This document shows, piece after piece, positions 25,609 to 35,289 of a stretch of DNA of 64,000 nt. The stretch is from an uncultured Prevotella sp. Lineage in GTDB: Bacteria; Bacteroidota; Bacteroidia; Bacteroidales; Bacteroidaceae. A program made the position numbers and the translations under genes. The stretch's first letter is position 1; every line of letters begins with the position of its first letter. The notes below the pieces were generated by a model. The model was given only the letters and a program-made list of their open reading frames with translations. It was not told where the DNA came from and did no database searches. The stretch covers positions 62,001 to 126,000 of the forward strand of contig CAJOCR010000012.1 of NCBI GenBank assembly GCA_905236755.1. The letters run 5' to 3'.

Positions 25609-25648
25609 AGAACGTAATGTTGCAACAACAATTTAATCATTTACAACA

Positions 25649-25924
25649 ATGTATTTAACAAAAGAAAAGAAGGCTGAGATCTTCAATCAGTATGGTAAGG
25701 GTCAGAGCGCTACTGACACAGGTTCTGCAGAGAGCCAGATTGCTCTCTTCACATTCCGTATCAAGCACCTCACAGAGCACGTAAAGAAGAACCACAAGGA
25801 CTTCGTTACTACTCGTTCTTTGACTCAGCTCGTAGGTAAGCGTCGTGCTCTCCTCGATTATCTTTATGATCGTGACATCGAGCGCTACCGTGCTATCATC
25901 AAGGCTTTGGGCTTGCGTAAGTAA
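25649..25924 (+). CDS. rpsO: 30S ribosomal protein S15
   Basis: A 91-residue S15, which binds 16S rRNA in the central domain. It shows the conserved TGSAESQIALFTFRIKHLTE, HVKKNHKDFVTTRSL and GKRRALLDYLYDRDIERY. Codon use is strongly biased towards frequent codons, as expected for a ribosomal gene, in contrast to the accessory genes before it. It is monocistronic, with its own -7 element and terminator. Confidence 0.98.
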   Translation: MYLTKEKKAEIFNQYGKGQSATDTGSAESQIALFTFRIKHLTEHVKKNHKDFVTTRSLTQLVGKRRALLDYLYDRDIERYRAIIKALGLRK

Positions 25925-25975
25925 TTCCTTTGCTTGATGCAAAAAAGAATTTAGCAGTCGAAAGACTGACAACAG

Positions 25976-26012
25976 AAAGCTGTATCAACATCGTTGGTGC
26001 AGCTTTTATTTG
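25976..26012 (+). terminator. rpsO terminator
   Basis: AAAGCTGTATCAAC and GTTGGTGCAGCTTT form a long stem around ATC, followed by TATTTG. It lies about 50 nt after rpsO. Confidence 0.75.
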
Positions 26013-26116
26013 TTTATTCGTTTCATTAGAAACAAATACTAAAGGAAAACACAGAAATATTACAGAGAAAAAAGTTTATGTAACATAGTAAAAATATTAA
26101 ACTTGCTTTTTTTCCT

Positions 26117-26124
26117 TAGCTTTG
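26117..26124 (+). promoter_or_regulatory. -7 element of GH5 gene
   Basis: TAGCTTTG matches TAnnTTTG, about 60 nt before the ATG. There is no clear -33 box. Confidence 0.5.
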
Positions 26125-26183
26125 TAACGACAAATTTACTTATATAACCTAATTTTCATCTTAAAAACTTTTTAGTTTAAGTC

Positions 26184-28709
26184 ATGAAAAAAATTTTATC
26201 GTTTATTGGAGCATTATTGCTGTCGTCGTCGGCATTTGCTCAGTTTGGAGTTGTTGCACCACTTCATGTGTCGGGAAAACAACTTAACGACGAGTATGGA
26301 AACAAAGTGGTGTTACATGGCGTTATGGACACACCAAGCCCTTATTTTAATAGGTGGCGTTGGGGATACAACTGTAATGATGCAGCTGTATCTGGATGTA
26401 TAAGCTACTTTGACAAGCTGTTTACTGCTATTACAAAAACATCCGCAGGTGCCTACTGTAACATTTTCAGATTGCACCTTGAACCAGGCTGGACAAATGA
26501 CCCAAACAAAAAAGCTACCAATGGTGGCGGAGAGAACGACATCTCTCGTTTTAGTGCCCAGCGTCTGCAGAAGTATCTTGACGCTCTTTATCTTCCAATT
26601 GCACAGAAAGCACTTAATCATGGTCTTTATGTGGTTATTCGCCCTCCAGGTGTGTGTCCTCAGGAACTAAAGGTTGGCGACTACTACCAGAACTATCTAA
26701 AAACAGTATGGAACATTGTTTCACAAAGTTCATGGTTGAAGGAGCATAGCGGTGTTGTTTCTTTGGAACTTGCCAATGAACCTATCCATATCAAGAATCA
26801 GTATGGACAGACTTCTGCTACAGCCATGCGTGATTTCTTCCAACCAATAGTAGATATTATTAGAAGAAATGGTTTTAAGGGTATTATATGGATTCCAGGT
26901 ACAGGCTACCAGTCACAGTATCAGGATTATGCTACCTATCCTGTAAACGACAACAACTATGGTTATGCCGTGCATGTGTATCCAGGATGGTATGGTGCAA
27001 GCGATAACAGCTATAATCATCAGGCTTTCATCAGTAATTTCCAAAAGCAGGTACCTGTAGTTAACAGCAAACCTATCCTTGTAAGTGAAATTGACTGGAG
27101 TCCAGAACAGCCTGGTAAGGGAAAATATAACGAGTTTGGTCAGTGGGTAGCAGCCAACTATGGTACTTGGGGCACAGCCTCAACCTCTAAATGGGGTAAC
27201 GCATGGAAAGCTGTCATGGACCATTTCGGCAATATCTCCATGAACCTTACAAGTGTTGAAGACTATATAGATATTGATGCTTACATTAACAGCGGACAGG
27301 TGAAACCTGCTTTCAATGGCTTAAAAGAGGCATGTAGTGGCGCTTGCTGGGAGTGGTATAAGGAGTATGCTAAAGTTAACTATGCTCACGCAAGTGGTTC
27401 TGGCTCTGGTAGCGGTTCAAACACTGGTTCTGGTTCAGGCAATCAAGGTGGCAATTCAGGTTCTGCCACTACCCCAACAGGAACAAGTCTTATTCCTGCA
27501 TGGAGCGATAATGCCAATTATATTCCTAATGGTTGGACTGTTGCAGACAATGGTGAACAGGTTAATCCTGGAAACAATATCAGCCGTGGTCCACGTATCA
27601 TGACTTTTGCCGGTGGTGATTTCAAGAGTGCATTCTATTGTAGAGAAATAGCTGCCGACAAGGCTGGATATATTGAATATGGTGCTACTGATGGTTATCG
27701 CCTTTCTTTAGGCTTTGGCGAATATCTGCTCACCTGTAATATTGCAGCATGGAAGGGTTCTCCATACGTTAAGGTCGAAGTTTTCAATCCTAACAATCAA
27801 GTATTAGCATCTACTATTGTCAAGGCAGGACCTAATATGAATGGCACACAGGGCAATGTCAATGGCTCTACAAAAGTAATGTTGAGTTTCTACTCTATGG
27901 ATAAGGGCAACTATCGCGTGCGTTTCTCTCCTGTTGCCGACCAGAATGGCAACGGTGGCATATGGGAAGAAGCTCTGGTAGCTAACGTAAGTCTTATCAG
28001 CTTAGGTAATCCTTTAGCATTCCAAACAGCCAATGAGGTTCCTGCAGGCTGGACTATCTATAACGATGGTGAAAAGGTGGCTGCAGGAATGGCTGGAGCA
28101 GGTCCAAGAATCTTTAAACTTGAGTCTGCCGGTCAGCTGCCAACAGCTCTTTATATTCGTCAAGTAGCAAGTTCACGTGCAGGATATGCAGAATATGGAA
28201 CTGCTCAGAACTATGGTATGTCGCTGGTTGCTGGAAACTATAATCTATCTTACTTTGCTGCTGCTTGGCAAGGCACACCATATATCAAATGTGAGGTATT
28301 CAACAAGAACAACCAATCACTTGGCAGTCAGATTATAAAGGTAACCAAGAATCTAAACAAGAATCTCTCTGTAGGCACATACGATGCTACTTACGGTGTT
28401 GTGAACTTCACAGCTCCTACTACTGACTACTATCACTTCCGCTGGACTCCTGTCGTTGACGAATGGGGAAATGGTGGCGATTGGCTTGAGCTGTTGTATG
28501 GACATATAAAAATTCAACATGCCACAGCACAGAGCCGTGCTTGGAACGCTGGCACAACAGCAAACATTGAAGAAATAGGAACAACAACAGAAAAAGAGGA
28601 TGATCCTGTTTATTCATTGAGTGGTGTTAAACTGGCACCAAGCCTTAATGGAGCAAGTCTTCCTGCAGGAGTTTATATCCATAAAGGAAAGAAGATAGTC
28701 GTGAAATAA
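26184..28709 (+). CDS. Secreted GH5-type endoglucanase with two C-terminal repeat modules
   Basis: An 841-residue exported protein. A signal peptide (MKKILSFIGALLLSSSAFAQ) precedes a GH5-like catalytic domain, about 25-400. The acid/base Glu is in SLELANEPIH and the nucleophile Glu in ILVSEIDWSP; VIRPPGV and YAVHVYPGW are also typical. A Gly/Ser linker (about 407-432) leads to two similar modules of about 165 residues (about 440-605 and 610-785), each with P.GW.(V/I)..NGE, GPRI, AGY.EYG and W.G(S/T)PY(I/V)K(V/C)EVFN. They look like duplicated carbohydrate-binding modules. The tail VYSLSGVKLAP...GVYIHKGKKIVVK is the C-terminal motif usual in Prevotella secreted proteins. Its substrate is probably a beta-glucan or mannan; the choice is not resolvable here. 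Confidence 0.85.
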   Translation: MKKILSFIGALLLSSSAFAQFGVVAPLHVSGKQLNDEYGNKVVLHGVMDTPSPYFNRWRWGYNCNDAAVSGCISYFDKLFTAITKTSAGAYCNIFRLHLEPGWTNDPNKKATNGGGENDISRFSAQRLQKYLDALYLPIAQKALNHGLYVVIRPPGVCPQELKVGDYYQNYLKTVWNIVSQSSWLKEHSGVVSLELANEPIHIKNQYGQTSATAMRDFFQPIVDIIRRNGFKGIIWIPGTGYQSQYQDYATYPVNDNNYGYAVHVYPGWYGASDNSYNHQAFISNFQKQVPVVNSKPILVSEIDWSPEQPGKGKYNEFGQWVAANYGTWGTASTSKWGNAWKAVMDHFGNISMNLTSVEDYIDIDAYINSGQVKPAFNGLKEACSGACWEWYKEYAKVNYAHASGSGSGSGSNTGSGSGNQGGNSGSATTPTGTSLIPAWSDNANYIPNGWTVADNGEQVNPGNNISRGPRIMTFAGGDFKSAFYCREIAADKAGYIEYGATDGYRLSLGFGEYLLTCNIAAWKGSPYVKVEVFNPNNQVLASTIVKAGPNMNGTQGNVNGSTKVMLSFYSMDKGNYRVRFSPVADQNGNGGIWEEALVANVSLISLGNPLAFQTANEVPAGWTIYNDGEKVAAGMAGAGPRIFKLESAGQLPTALYIRQVASSRAGYAEYGTAQNYGMSLVAGNYNLSYFAAAWQGTPYIKCEVFNKNNQSLGSQIIKVTKNLNKNLSVGTYDATYGVVNFTAPTTDYYHFRWTPVVDEWGNGGDWLELLYGHIKIQHATAQSRAWNAGTTANIEEIGTTTEKEDDPVYSLSGVKLAPSLNGASLPAGVYIHKGKKIVVK

Positions 28710-28719
28710 TTTATATAAC

Positions 28720-28753
28720 AAAAAAGCAGATTGCAAATGCAACCTGCTTTTTT
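28720..28753. terminator. Bidirectional terminator after GH5 gene
   Basis: AAAAAAGCAG-A-TTGCA-AA-TGCAA-C-CTGCTTTTTT is a near-perfect stem with A- and T-tracts on its two sides, between convergent genes. Confidence 0.88.
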
Positions 28754-28757
28754 ATGT

Positions 28758-28976
28758 TTAAACTGACTTATATCCCTTTGTGCTGTTGTGCTCAAGCAAA
28801 TCCTTGAGATTCATTTCATGGAAATTGTTTTCAGCTTTCTCTTTCTCAAGAAGCTCAGCCTCTTCCCTTTCAGCCTCAGAGTGAGTGAAATGAATTGACT
28901 TGTATTTCAACTCAGCAACACCCCATCCTATCAGGGCAATTACAGCTAATGCTACAAATATATACAAACCTGTCAT
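28758..28976 (-). CDS. Small membrane-anchored acidic protein
   Basis: A 72-residue protein with one N-terminal transmembrane segment (YIFVALAVIALIGWGVAEL, about 5-23) and a charged, Glu-rich cytoplasmic helix (EAEREEAELLEKEKAENN). It lies 23 nt downstream of typA on the same strand and is probably cotranscribed. No family or function is recognised. Confidence 0.7.
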   Translation of the reverse strand: MTGLYIFVALAVIALIGWGVAELKYKSIHFTHSEAEREEAELLEKEKAENNFHEMNLKDLLEHNSTKGYKSV

Positions 28977-28999
28977 AATGATATAGAGTTTTAAGATTA

Positions 29000-30802
29000 T
29001 TATTCTTTGTTAGCGCGCTTACGCTCCAAGTGATCGAGAACGATCTTGCGCATACGCATACTCTTTGGAGTTACCTCAACATACTCATCGGCCTTGATAT
29101 ACTCAAGACACTCTTCAAGGCTCATCTCTACCTTTGGAATAACACGTGCCTTTTCATCAGAGCCTGATGCACGCACGTTGGTAAGCTGCTTAGCCTTTGT
29201 TACATTGATGACAAGGTCGTTGTCGTGAACATGCTCACCAACTACCTGACCAAAGTAAACTTCCTCTCCTGGGTCGATGAAGAACTTACCGCGATCCTGA
29301 AGTTTATCAATAGAGTAAGCGTAAGCTGTACCTGTTTCCATTGCAATCATAGAACCATTAGTACGACGTGTGATGTCGCCCTTGTATGGCTGATACTCCT
29401 TGAAACGGTGAGCCATGATAGCCTCACCCTGAGAAGCTGTGAGCACATTAGTACGAAGACCAATGATACCACGTGATGGAATATCGAAGGTGATGTTTAC
29501 ACGATCGCCCTCAGACTCCATGCTGGTCATCTCACCCTTACGACGAGTAACCATATCAACCATCTTAGAAGAGAAGTCCTGTGGTACGTTGATGTCGAGT
29601 TCCTCGATAGGCTCGCACTTCTCACCATCAATCTCCTTATAGATTACCTGTGGCTGACCAACCTGAAGCTCGTAGCCCTCACGACGCATTGTCTCGATGA
29701 GCACAGAGATATGGAGCACACCACGGCCCTTTACAATCCACTTATCAGTAGAGTCTTCTACATTCTCTACACGAAGAGCAATATTCTTTTCAAGCTCCTT
29801 AGCCAAACGGTCAGCAATCTGACGAGAGGTACAGAACTTACCCTCACGACCGAAGAATGGTGAGTCGTTGATGGTGAGCAGCATACTCATTGTAGGCTCG
29901 TCAACAGCGATAGGAGGAAGTGCCTCTGGGTTCTCGAAGTCAGCAAGTGTGTCACCAATCTCAAAATTGGTAAGACCGATAACAGCACAGATATCGCCAG
30001 AAGAAACCTCTTCAACCTTCTTACGACCCATACCCTCGAATACGTCGAGTTCCTTGATAACATCTTTCTGCATTGTACCATCACGATGGCAGATTGTTAC
30101 CTTCTGACCACTCTTGATTGTACCACGATGAACACGACCTACAGCAATACGACCTGTAAAGGTAGAATAGTCGAGAGAGGTGATAAGCATCTGTGGAGTA
30201 CCTTCAATCTGCTTTGGAGCAGGAATCTTATCCACGATTTCATCAAGAAGATATTCGATATTGTCGGTTGGCTGGCTGTAATCAGCACTCATCCAACCAT
30301 TCTTAGCTGAACCATATACAACAGGGAAATCAAGCTGGTCTTCAGTAGCGTTAAGATCGCACATAAGATCGAAAACCATCTCATAAACTTCCTCTGGACG
30401 ACAGTTTGGCTTATCAACCTTGTTAACAACAACAATAGGTTTCAAACCAATCTGCAGAGCCTTCTGCAACACAAAACGAGTCTGAGGCATAGGACCTTCG
30501 AATGCGTCAACAAGCAGCAAACAACCGTCAGCCATATTGAGCACACGTTCAACCTCACCACCGAAGTCAGAGTGTCCTGGTGTATCAAGAATATTGATTT
30601 TTGTTCCTTTCCAATTAATAGAAACGTTCTTTGAAAGAATAGTTATCCCTCGTTCGCGCTCCAAATCATTGGAGTCAAGTACTTCGCCACTGTTATCCTG
30701 TCCGTCACGGAAGAGTTTACCAGCGAGCATCATCTTATCAACCAAGGTAGTCTTACCATGGTCAACGTGCGCAATTACTGCGATGTTTCTAATGTCTTGC
30801 AT
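29000..30802 (-). CDS. typA: Translational GTPase TypA/BipA
   Basis: A 600-residue ribosome-associated GTPase. G-domain motifs: G1 [14 protein letters not shown], switch region [12 protein letters not shown]3 [20 protein letters not shown] and G4 VVNKVDKP. Domains II, III and V and the BipA C-terminal domain follow, including [20 protein letters not shown] and [15 protein letters not shown]. It acts in 50S assembly and stress or cold adaptation. Its codon bias is strong, consistent with high expression. A full promoter precedes it and a small membrane protein gene follows. Confidence 0.97.
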   Translation of the reverse strand: MQDIRNIAVIAHVDHGKTTLVDKMMLAGKLFRDGQDNSGEVLDSNDLERERGITILSKNVSINWKGTKINILDTPGHSDFGGEVERVLNMADGCLLLVDAFEGPMPQTRFVLQKALQIGLKPIVVVNKVDKPNCRPEEVYEMVFDLMCDLNATEDQLDFPVVYGSAKNGWMSADYSQPTDNIEYLLDEIVDKIPAPKQIEGTPQMLITSLDYSTFTGRIAVGRVHRGTIKSGQKVTICHRDGTMQKDVIKELDVFEGMGRKKVEEVSSGDICAVIGLTNFEIGDTLADFENPEALPPIAVDEPTMSMLLTINDSPFFGREGKFCTSRQIADRLAKELEKNIALRVENVEDSTDKWIVKGRGVLHISVLIETMRREGYELQVGQPQVIYKEIDGEKCEPIEELDINVPQDFSSKMVDMVTRRKGEMTSMESEGDRVNITFDIPSRGIIGLRTNVLTASQGEAIMAHRFKEYQPYKGDITRRTNGSMIAMETGTAYAYSIDKLQDRGKFFIDPGEEVYFGQVVGEHVHDNDLVINVTKAKQLTNVRASGSDEKARVIPKVEMSLEECLEYIKADEYVEVTPKSMRMRKIVLDHLERKRANKE

Positions 30803-30839
30803 TTACCTTAAAAGCTTTTAATGTCTTTGAATCTGGGTG

Positions 30840-30870
30840 CAAAGTTACAAAAAAACGAGGGCAGAACAAA
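30840..30870 (-). promoter_or_regulatory. typA promoter
   Basis: Minus strand: TTTG (30867-30870), 19-nt spacer, TAACTTTG (30840-30847). It matches the Bacteroidetes consensus with a leader of about 35 nt. Confidence 0.8.
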
Positions 30871-31033
30871 AAGAATTCATTCTTTTTTTATGCAGAGTGC
30901 AAGTAACTTATTCAAAGTTACAAAAAGTCGAGAGAAATGCAAAAAATATTTAAGCATTTCATATTAATAATAATTTCTGAATAATCGGAATATTCGGATT
31001 ACTCAGAAAATTCAGATTACTCTCCCACTTTGA

Positions 31034-32527
31034 CTAAACAAGTCCCATTTGATGAGCCTTTTCCTGCAAGAGTTTCAGCAGTGGCTCGCGCTCATTTTCA
31101 ACTTTGTTGTCGAGAACAGCATCTTTTAGGGTTTGCTTCAACTGTCCTACCTCGCGACTTGGCTTGAGATTGAACATTTCCATTATCTCGTTGCCATCGA
31201 TAACAGGCTGGAGCAATCGCTTGTAGTCACGTTCCTTCAAGTCATCGAGCTTTTCACGAACAATGCGGAAGTTATCAAGGAATCGCTGCTTACGTTGCTG
31301 GTTCTTACTTGTGATATCGGCTTCGCACAGAGTCATGAGATCATCGATATCGTCGCCGGCATCGTTCATCAATCTACGTACAGCACTATCGGTAACCTCT
31401 TCATCGGCTATGACAATAGGACGCATGTGCAGATCAACCATCTTCTGCACGTATTTCATCTTAGAGTCCATAGGTAGTTTGAGCCTACGGAATATCTCGG
31501 GTACCATACGGGCACCAAGATAGTTATGGTTATGGAATGTCCATCCCTGCTGATTATCCCAACGTTTTGACTTTGGCTTACCGATGTCGTGCAAGAGAGC
31601 AGCCCAACGCAACCACAAGGTATGATCGAACTGTGGTTCTTTTTCTTCACGAGGAGCTTTCTTTGCCTCTTCAGTAACGACAGGAACCATACTCTGTGCC
31701 TTGCACACATTCTCAAGCACCTCGAGGGTGTGCTGATAGTTATTCTTGTGTGCACGACCATTGCGTGTTTCTACAACATCAAGCTTCACAAGTTCTGGAA
31801 GGATGATGTCGAGAAGTCCTGACTCACGAAGATAATAGAAACCTATGCTTGGATGAGGCGAAAGCATTATCTTGTTCATCTCTTCCTCTATGCGCTCGCC
31901 GCTAATTATCTTCAGTCTGTCGGCATTACGTTTAAGGGCTTCGCGTGTTTCTTCTTCAATCTCAAAGTTGAGCTGAGTAGCAAATCTCACACAACGCATC
32001 ATACGCAATGGGTCATCAGAGAAAGTGATATCAGGATCAAGAGGTGTTGCTATGATACGGTCTTCCATATCGAGAACACCATCAAAAGGATCAACGAGTT
32101 CGCCAAAGCGATCGCCATTTAGGCAAACGGCAAGGGCGTTGATAGTGAAATCACGACGATTCTGGTCGTCTTCAAGAGTGCCATCCTCTACATGTGGCTT
32201 ACGACTATCGTGACTGTAGCTCTCTTTACGAGCGCCAACAAATTCAACTTCAGTATTCTTGTATTTAACCTGGGCTGTTCCAAAATTGCGGAACACAGAG
32301 ATATGAGCTTTCTTTCCAAGAATCTTTTTCAGAGCATCAGCAACACGAATACCACTTCCCACCACTACCACATCTATATCGTTAGAGGGTCGTTCGAGGA
32401 AGAGATCACGCACGTAGCCACCCACTACATAACATTCGAGATGTAATGAATCAGCTGCTTCAGAAATTTTATGGAAAATATCTTTGTCGAGTAACTTTGC
32501 CAAATCGGCATTCGTCAAATTTCTCAT
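31034..32527 (-). CDS. CCA tRNA nucleotidyltransferase with HD domain
   Basis: A 497-residue class II nucleotidyltransferase of the CCA-adding/poly(A) polymerase family. N-terminal head motifs: VVGGYVRDLFLERPSNDIDV, with catalytic DID, then GTAQVKYKNTEVEFVGARKE and RRDFTINALAV, followed by the conserved FSDDPLRMMRCVRFATQL. An HD phosphohydrolase domain follows (LRWAALLHDIGKPKSKRW and later HMRPI). tRNA genes here lack an encoded CCA (see the tRNA-Pro gene), so this enzyme is needed. It has its own -7 element at 32570-32577 and is monocistronic. Confidence 0.93.
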   Translation of the reverse strand: MRNLTNADLAKLLDKDIFHKISEAADSLHLECYVVGGYVRDLFLERPSNDIDVVVVGSGIRVADALKKILGKKAHISVFRNFGTAQVKYKNTEVEFVGARKESYSHDSRKPHVEDGTLEDDQNRRDFTINALAVCLNGDRFGELVDPFDGVLDMEDRIIATPLDPDITFSDDPLRMMRCVRFATQLNFEIEEETREALKRNADRLKIISGERIEEEMNKIMLSPHPSIGFYYLRESGLLDIILPELVKLDVVETRNGRAHKNNYQHTLEVLENVCKAQSMVPVVTEEAKKAPREEKEPQFDHTLWLRWAALLHDIGKPKSKRWDNQQGWTFHNHNYLGARMVPEIFRRLKLPMDSKMKYVQKMVDLHMRPIVIADEEVTDSAVRRLMNDAGDDIDDLMTLCEADITSKNQQRKQRFLDNFRIVREKLDDLKERDYKRLLQPVIDGNEIMEMFNLKPSREVGQLKQTLKDAVLDNKVENEREPLLKLLQEKAHQMGLV

Positions 32528-32569
32528 TTTATAGCTCTAAATTTCTCTTAAACTGCCCTAAATTGCGTG

Positions 32570-32577
32570 CAAAGATA
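32570..32577 (-). promoter_or_regulatory. -7 element of CCA nucleotidyltransferase gene
   Basis: Minus-strand TATCTTTG fits the consensus TAnnTTTG, about 43 nt before the start codon. The -33 box is not clear. Confidence 0.5.
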
Positions 32578-32620
32578 CTAAAATTTAGACGTTTTTGCCC
32601 TATATTCTAACAGTTTTTTA

Positions 32621-32628
32621 TATTTTTG
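32621..32628 (+). promoter_or_regulatory. -7 element adjoining start of small lipoprotein gene
   Basis: TATTTTTG ends only 5 nt before the ATG at 32634; TTTG at 32594-32597 is 23 nt upstream. If used, the mRNA is nearly leaderless. Confidence 0.4.
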
Positions 32629-32633
32629 TCAAC

Positions 32634-33044
32634 ATGAAAAAAATGATTTGGCTTTTTATAGCGTCATCGGTGATGTGCAGTTGCACTGAAACTGCAGACG
32701 AACAGGCTGCTCCAACAATGGCAGCCATAGAGTCTTTATATAAGTCTGGCAAATATGTTCAGGTACTTGATTCCATTCAGTCGCTGCGTCAGAATTATCC
32801 AGCTGCTGTTGAATCACGCAAAAAGGCTTTGCGCTACTGGCAGAACGCATCATTAAAGATGGCACAACAAGATATTGCACGTACCGACTCGGCTTTACAA
32901 TCTACAACAAAAAGAATAGAAACCGAAACCGACCGTTACACCCGTAACCTTCTGGGGGTGAGACGCGATTCCCTGAAAGCACGTTACGAAGCAATGTGTG
33001 GTGTTGTGCGAATGATACACCTCCGCATGAAGCAAAACAAATAG
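32634..33044 (+). CDS. Small coiled-coil lipoprotein
   Basis: A 136-residue lipoprotein. The start at 32634 gives MKKMIWLFIASSVMCSCTET, with a lipobox Cys17; the upstream frame from 32595 is rejected because it overlaps the promoter. The rest is alpha-helical and charged (LYKSGKYVQVLDSIQSLRQN then KMAQQDIARTDSALQSTTKR), probably a coiled coil. There is no family recognised beyond 'conserved Bacteroidales helical lipoprotein'. It is divergent from the CCA gene. Confidence 0.7.
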   Translation: MKKMIWLFIASSVMCSCTETADEQAAPTMAAIESLYKSGKYVQVLDSIQSLRQNYPAAVESRKKALRYWQNASLKMAQQDIARTDSALQSTTKRIETETDRYTRNLLGVRRDSLKARYEAMCGVVRMIHLRMKQNK

Positions 33045-33060
33045 AATTTTGAATTACGAA

Positions 33061-33110
33061 GTAATCACTGGCCGAGTGGATGCTGTCGGCTTGCCGGTGC
33101 AAGCGTAAAT
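33061..33110 (+). repeat. Dispersed hairpin element, copy B
   Basis: It reads CACTGGCCGAGTGGATGC and then TGTCGGCTTGCCGGTGCAAG. It lacks the GAACCGAAGGT head of the other copies. The inner stem CGGC-TT-GCCG is intact, but the outer arm GGATGC faces GCAAGC, an imperfect match. Confidence 0.75.
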
Positions 33111-33130
33111 ACGAAGTAATGTGGAATGTG

Positions 33131-33200
33131 GAACCGAAGGTCACTGACCGAGTGGATGCTGTCGACGAAGTCGGTGCATCCGAATAAACGAGGGAAGTAA
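33131..33200 (+). repeat. Dispersed hairpin element, copy C
   Basis: It starts GAACCGAAGGTCACTGACCG, continues AGTGGATGCTGTCGACGAAG, then TCGGTGCATCCG and AACGAGGGAAGTAA. The outer stem is GGATGC/GCATCC and the inner stem is CGAC-GAA-GTCG; both are fully paired although their sequence differs from copies A and D. Confidence 0.8.
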
Positions 33201-33307
33201 TGTAGAGTTATTCGCACTTCGTGCGATGAAGAATGATAAATTAGCGCTGTGCGCTTCATTTCATCCCTTCGGTCAGAGGAACTCTTCAATATTCATTATT
33301 CAATAGC

Positions 33308-33376
33308 GAAGCGTTAACTCCTATCTCCTAACATCCAACTCCTAACTCTTAACTTCTAACTCCTAACTCCTAAAAA
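33308..33376 (-). repeat. Inverted AGTTAGG tract
   Basis: The plus strand reads as repeats of TAACTCCTA, TCCTAACATCCAACTCC and CTAACTCTTAACTTC, the complement of the tracts at 13111, 15990 and 50686. Confidence 0.7.
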
Positions 33377-33377
33377 T

Positions 33378-33408
33378 TTTGTTATTTCAATAGAAATAAG
33401 TAAATTTG
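33378..33408 (+). promoter_or_regulatory. Promoter of DUF1599 gene
   Basis: TTTG (33378-33381), 19-nt spacer, TAAATTTG (33401-33408): an exact Bacteroidetes promoter. The start codon is 22 nt downstream. Confidence 0.88.
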
Positions 33409-33430
33409 CAGTCGAAAAGTTTCGAAACAA

Positions 33431-33982
33431 ATGAATATGTTAAATACAGAGGAACAGTTTAAGGATATTATGAAGGAATGCAGAAGTCTTTTTGAAAAGA
33501 AACTGCATGATTATGGTGCTTCATGGAGAATTCTGCGTCCCTCTTCACTCACCGACCAGCTTTTTATTAAAGCCAAACGAATACGTTCGCTCGAGATTAC
33601 AGGCTCATCACTTGTTGGCGAAGGTATCCGTCCTGAATTCATCGCTCTTATCAACTATGGTATCATCGGTCTTATTCAGCTTGAAAAAGACTTTGTTGAT
33701 TCTGTAGATATGGATGCAGCTGAAGCATTAGCCCTTTACGACCGTCATGCCAAGGAGAGCTATGAGCTGATGCTTAAAAAGAATCATGACTATGGTGAGG
33801 CTTGGCGCGATATGCGAGTAAGCAGCTATACCGACCTTATCCTCACAAAGATAGAGCGTATCAAGGAAATTGAGAACCTAAACGGTAATACTCTTGTTAG
33901 CGAGGGTATTGATGCCAACTATATGGACATCATCAACTATGCCGTGTTTGGAGCTATCAAACTGAAAGAGCAACAGGATTGA
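33431..33982 (+). CDS. DUF1599 domain protein, internally duplicated
   Basis: A 183-residue protein made of two copies of a DUF1599 unit. The first has [19 protein letters not shown]...KRIRSLE...[17 protein letters not shown] (about 24-96); the second has [19 protein letters not shown]...ERIKEIE...[17 protein letters not shown] (about 118-180). The family is related in pattern to nucleotide-processing alpha-helical proteins but has no proven function. Its stop TGA overlaps the presumed TTG start of the DoxX-like gene, so the two are coupled. This gene order is common in Bacteroidales. Confidence 0.88.
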   Translation: MNMLNTEEQFKDIMKECRSLFEKKLHDYGASWRILRPSSLTDQLFIKAKRIRSLEITGSSLVGEGIRPEFIALINYGIIGLIQLEKDFVDSVDMDAAEALALYDRHAKESYELMLKKNHDYGEAWRDMRVSSYTDLILTKIERIKEIENLNGNTLVSEGIDANYMDIINYAVFGAIKLKEQQD

Positions 33983-35289
33983 ATACTTTAAAGAAAATAG
34001 TTGTCAATCTGTGCCGAATGGTCTTGGCACTCACATTTATCTTTTCGGGATATGTGAAAGCAATAGATCCTCTTGGTACACAATATAAGATAAATGACTA
34101 TCTGGCTGCTGCCAACATAGGTTTCATGCTGCCTGATTGGTCAACACTCTTGTTGTCGGTTGGTATTTCCACCATGGAGTTTGCCATTGGCATCTTCATG
34201 TTTTTTGCCATTCGCAGACGTGCTACCTCAAAGATAGCCGTTGTGTTCATGACCATCATGACCATTATCACACTATGGCTGGCAATATTCAACCCAATAA
34301 AGGACTGCGGATGCTTTGGCGATGCCATTCATCTGAGCAACGTTGAGACACTGGTTAAAAATATTGTATTGCTGGCATGTGCACTGATTGTATTTAAGTG
34401 GCCGAAGGAAATGCCGCTGTCAATATCAAAGAGCAACCAATGGATAGTGATAAACTACTCTATACTGTTTATTCTTATCAGCAGCATCTGGAGTTTGTAC
34501 ACACTTCCACAGTTTGACTTCCGTCCTTACCATATAGGTGCTAACATAAAAAAGGGAATGACCATTCCCAAGGGGGCGAAGCAACCAGAGTTCTCAACAA
34601 CGTTCATCTTAGAGAAAAACGGAGAGCAGAAAGAGTTTACTCTTGACAACTATCCCGACTCTACATGGACATTCGTAGATAGCAAGACAGTACAGATAAG
34701 CGAGGGCTATGTACCTCCGATACATGATTTCAGCATAATACTCAAGGATGAAGACATCACCGAGCAGGTGCTTAGCAGAAAAGGCTACACCTTCTTGCTG
34801 ATATCACCACATTTAGAAAATGCCGACGACGGTTGCTTTGGTGAGATAGATGGTGTGTATGAATATGCTACTGCACATAACATACCTTTCTATTGTCTTA
34901 CAGCAAGTACAGAAAAAGCCATAGCGCATTGGATAGACATCACAGGAGCCGAATATCCTTTCTGCTCAACAGATGAAACAACGCTAAAGACAATAATAAG
35001 AAGTAACCCAGGATTGCTGCTCCTGAAAGATGGTACCATCATCAACAAATGGAGCCACAACAACCTGCCCGACTTCCATCTGATAAGCGACAATATAGAA
35101 GCAACGATATATGGAAAGATGCCTGAAGACCCTATGCCAGGCAAGATTCTTAGAATCATAATATGGTTTGTGTTGCCGCTGTTTATATTAACACTTGCCG
35201 ACCGTATGTGGGCATGGAGCAAATGGGTAAGAGATAAAGAAAAGAAAGACAAAGACAAATTATATCAACTCTTTAAAAAAGAAAACAAA
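33979..35289 (+). CDS. DoxX-like membrane protein (BT_3928 family), in frame with tpiA
   Basis: A 437-residue segment beginning with TTG at 33979 (a later ATG is at 34018). Residues 10-145 form the four-TM DoxX/MauE-like domain ([20 protein letters not shown], ending near [13 protein letters not shown], with a Cys-x-Cys). TM5 lies near 160-178, an extracytoplasmic thioredoxin-like domain with [20 protein letters not shown] follows, and the last TM (about 395-412) precedes a Lys-rich tail. In relatives the protein ends here. In this window no stop codon separates it from triosephosphate isomerase: the frame continues through [11 protein letters not shown] into the tpiA ATG. Whether a 690-residue fusion or two proteins are made is unresolved. 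Confidence 0.8.

Larger units (their letters stand above)
33045..33430. other. Repeat-packed spacer
   Basis: No gene is seen. From left to right it holds dispersed hairpin copies B (33061) and C (33131), a perfect hairpin TCGCAC-TTC-GTGCGA at 33212-33226, an inverted AGTTAGG tract (33308-33376), and the promoter of the DUF1599 gene (33378-33408). Confidence 0.75.
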
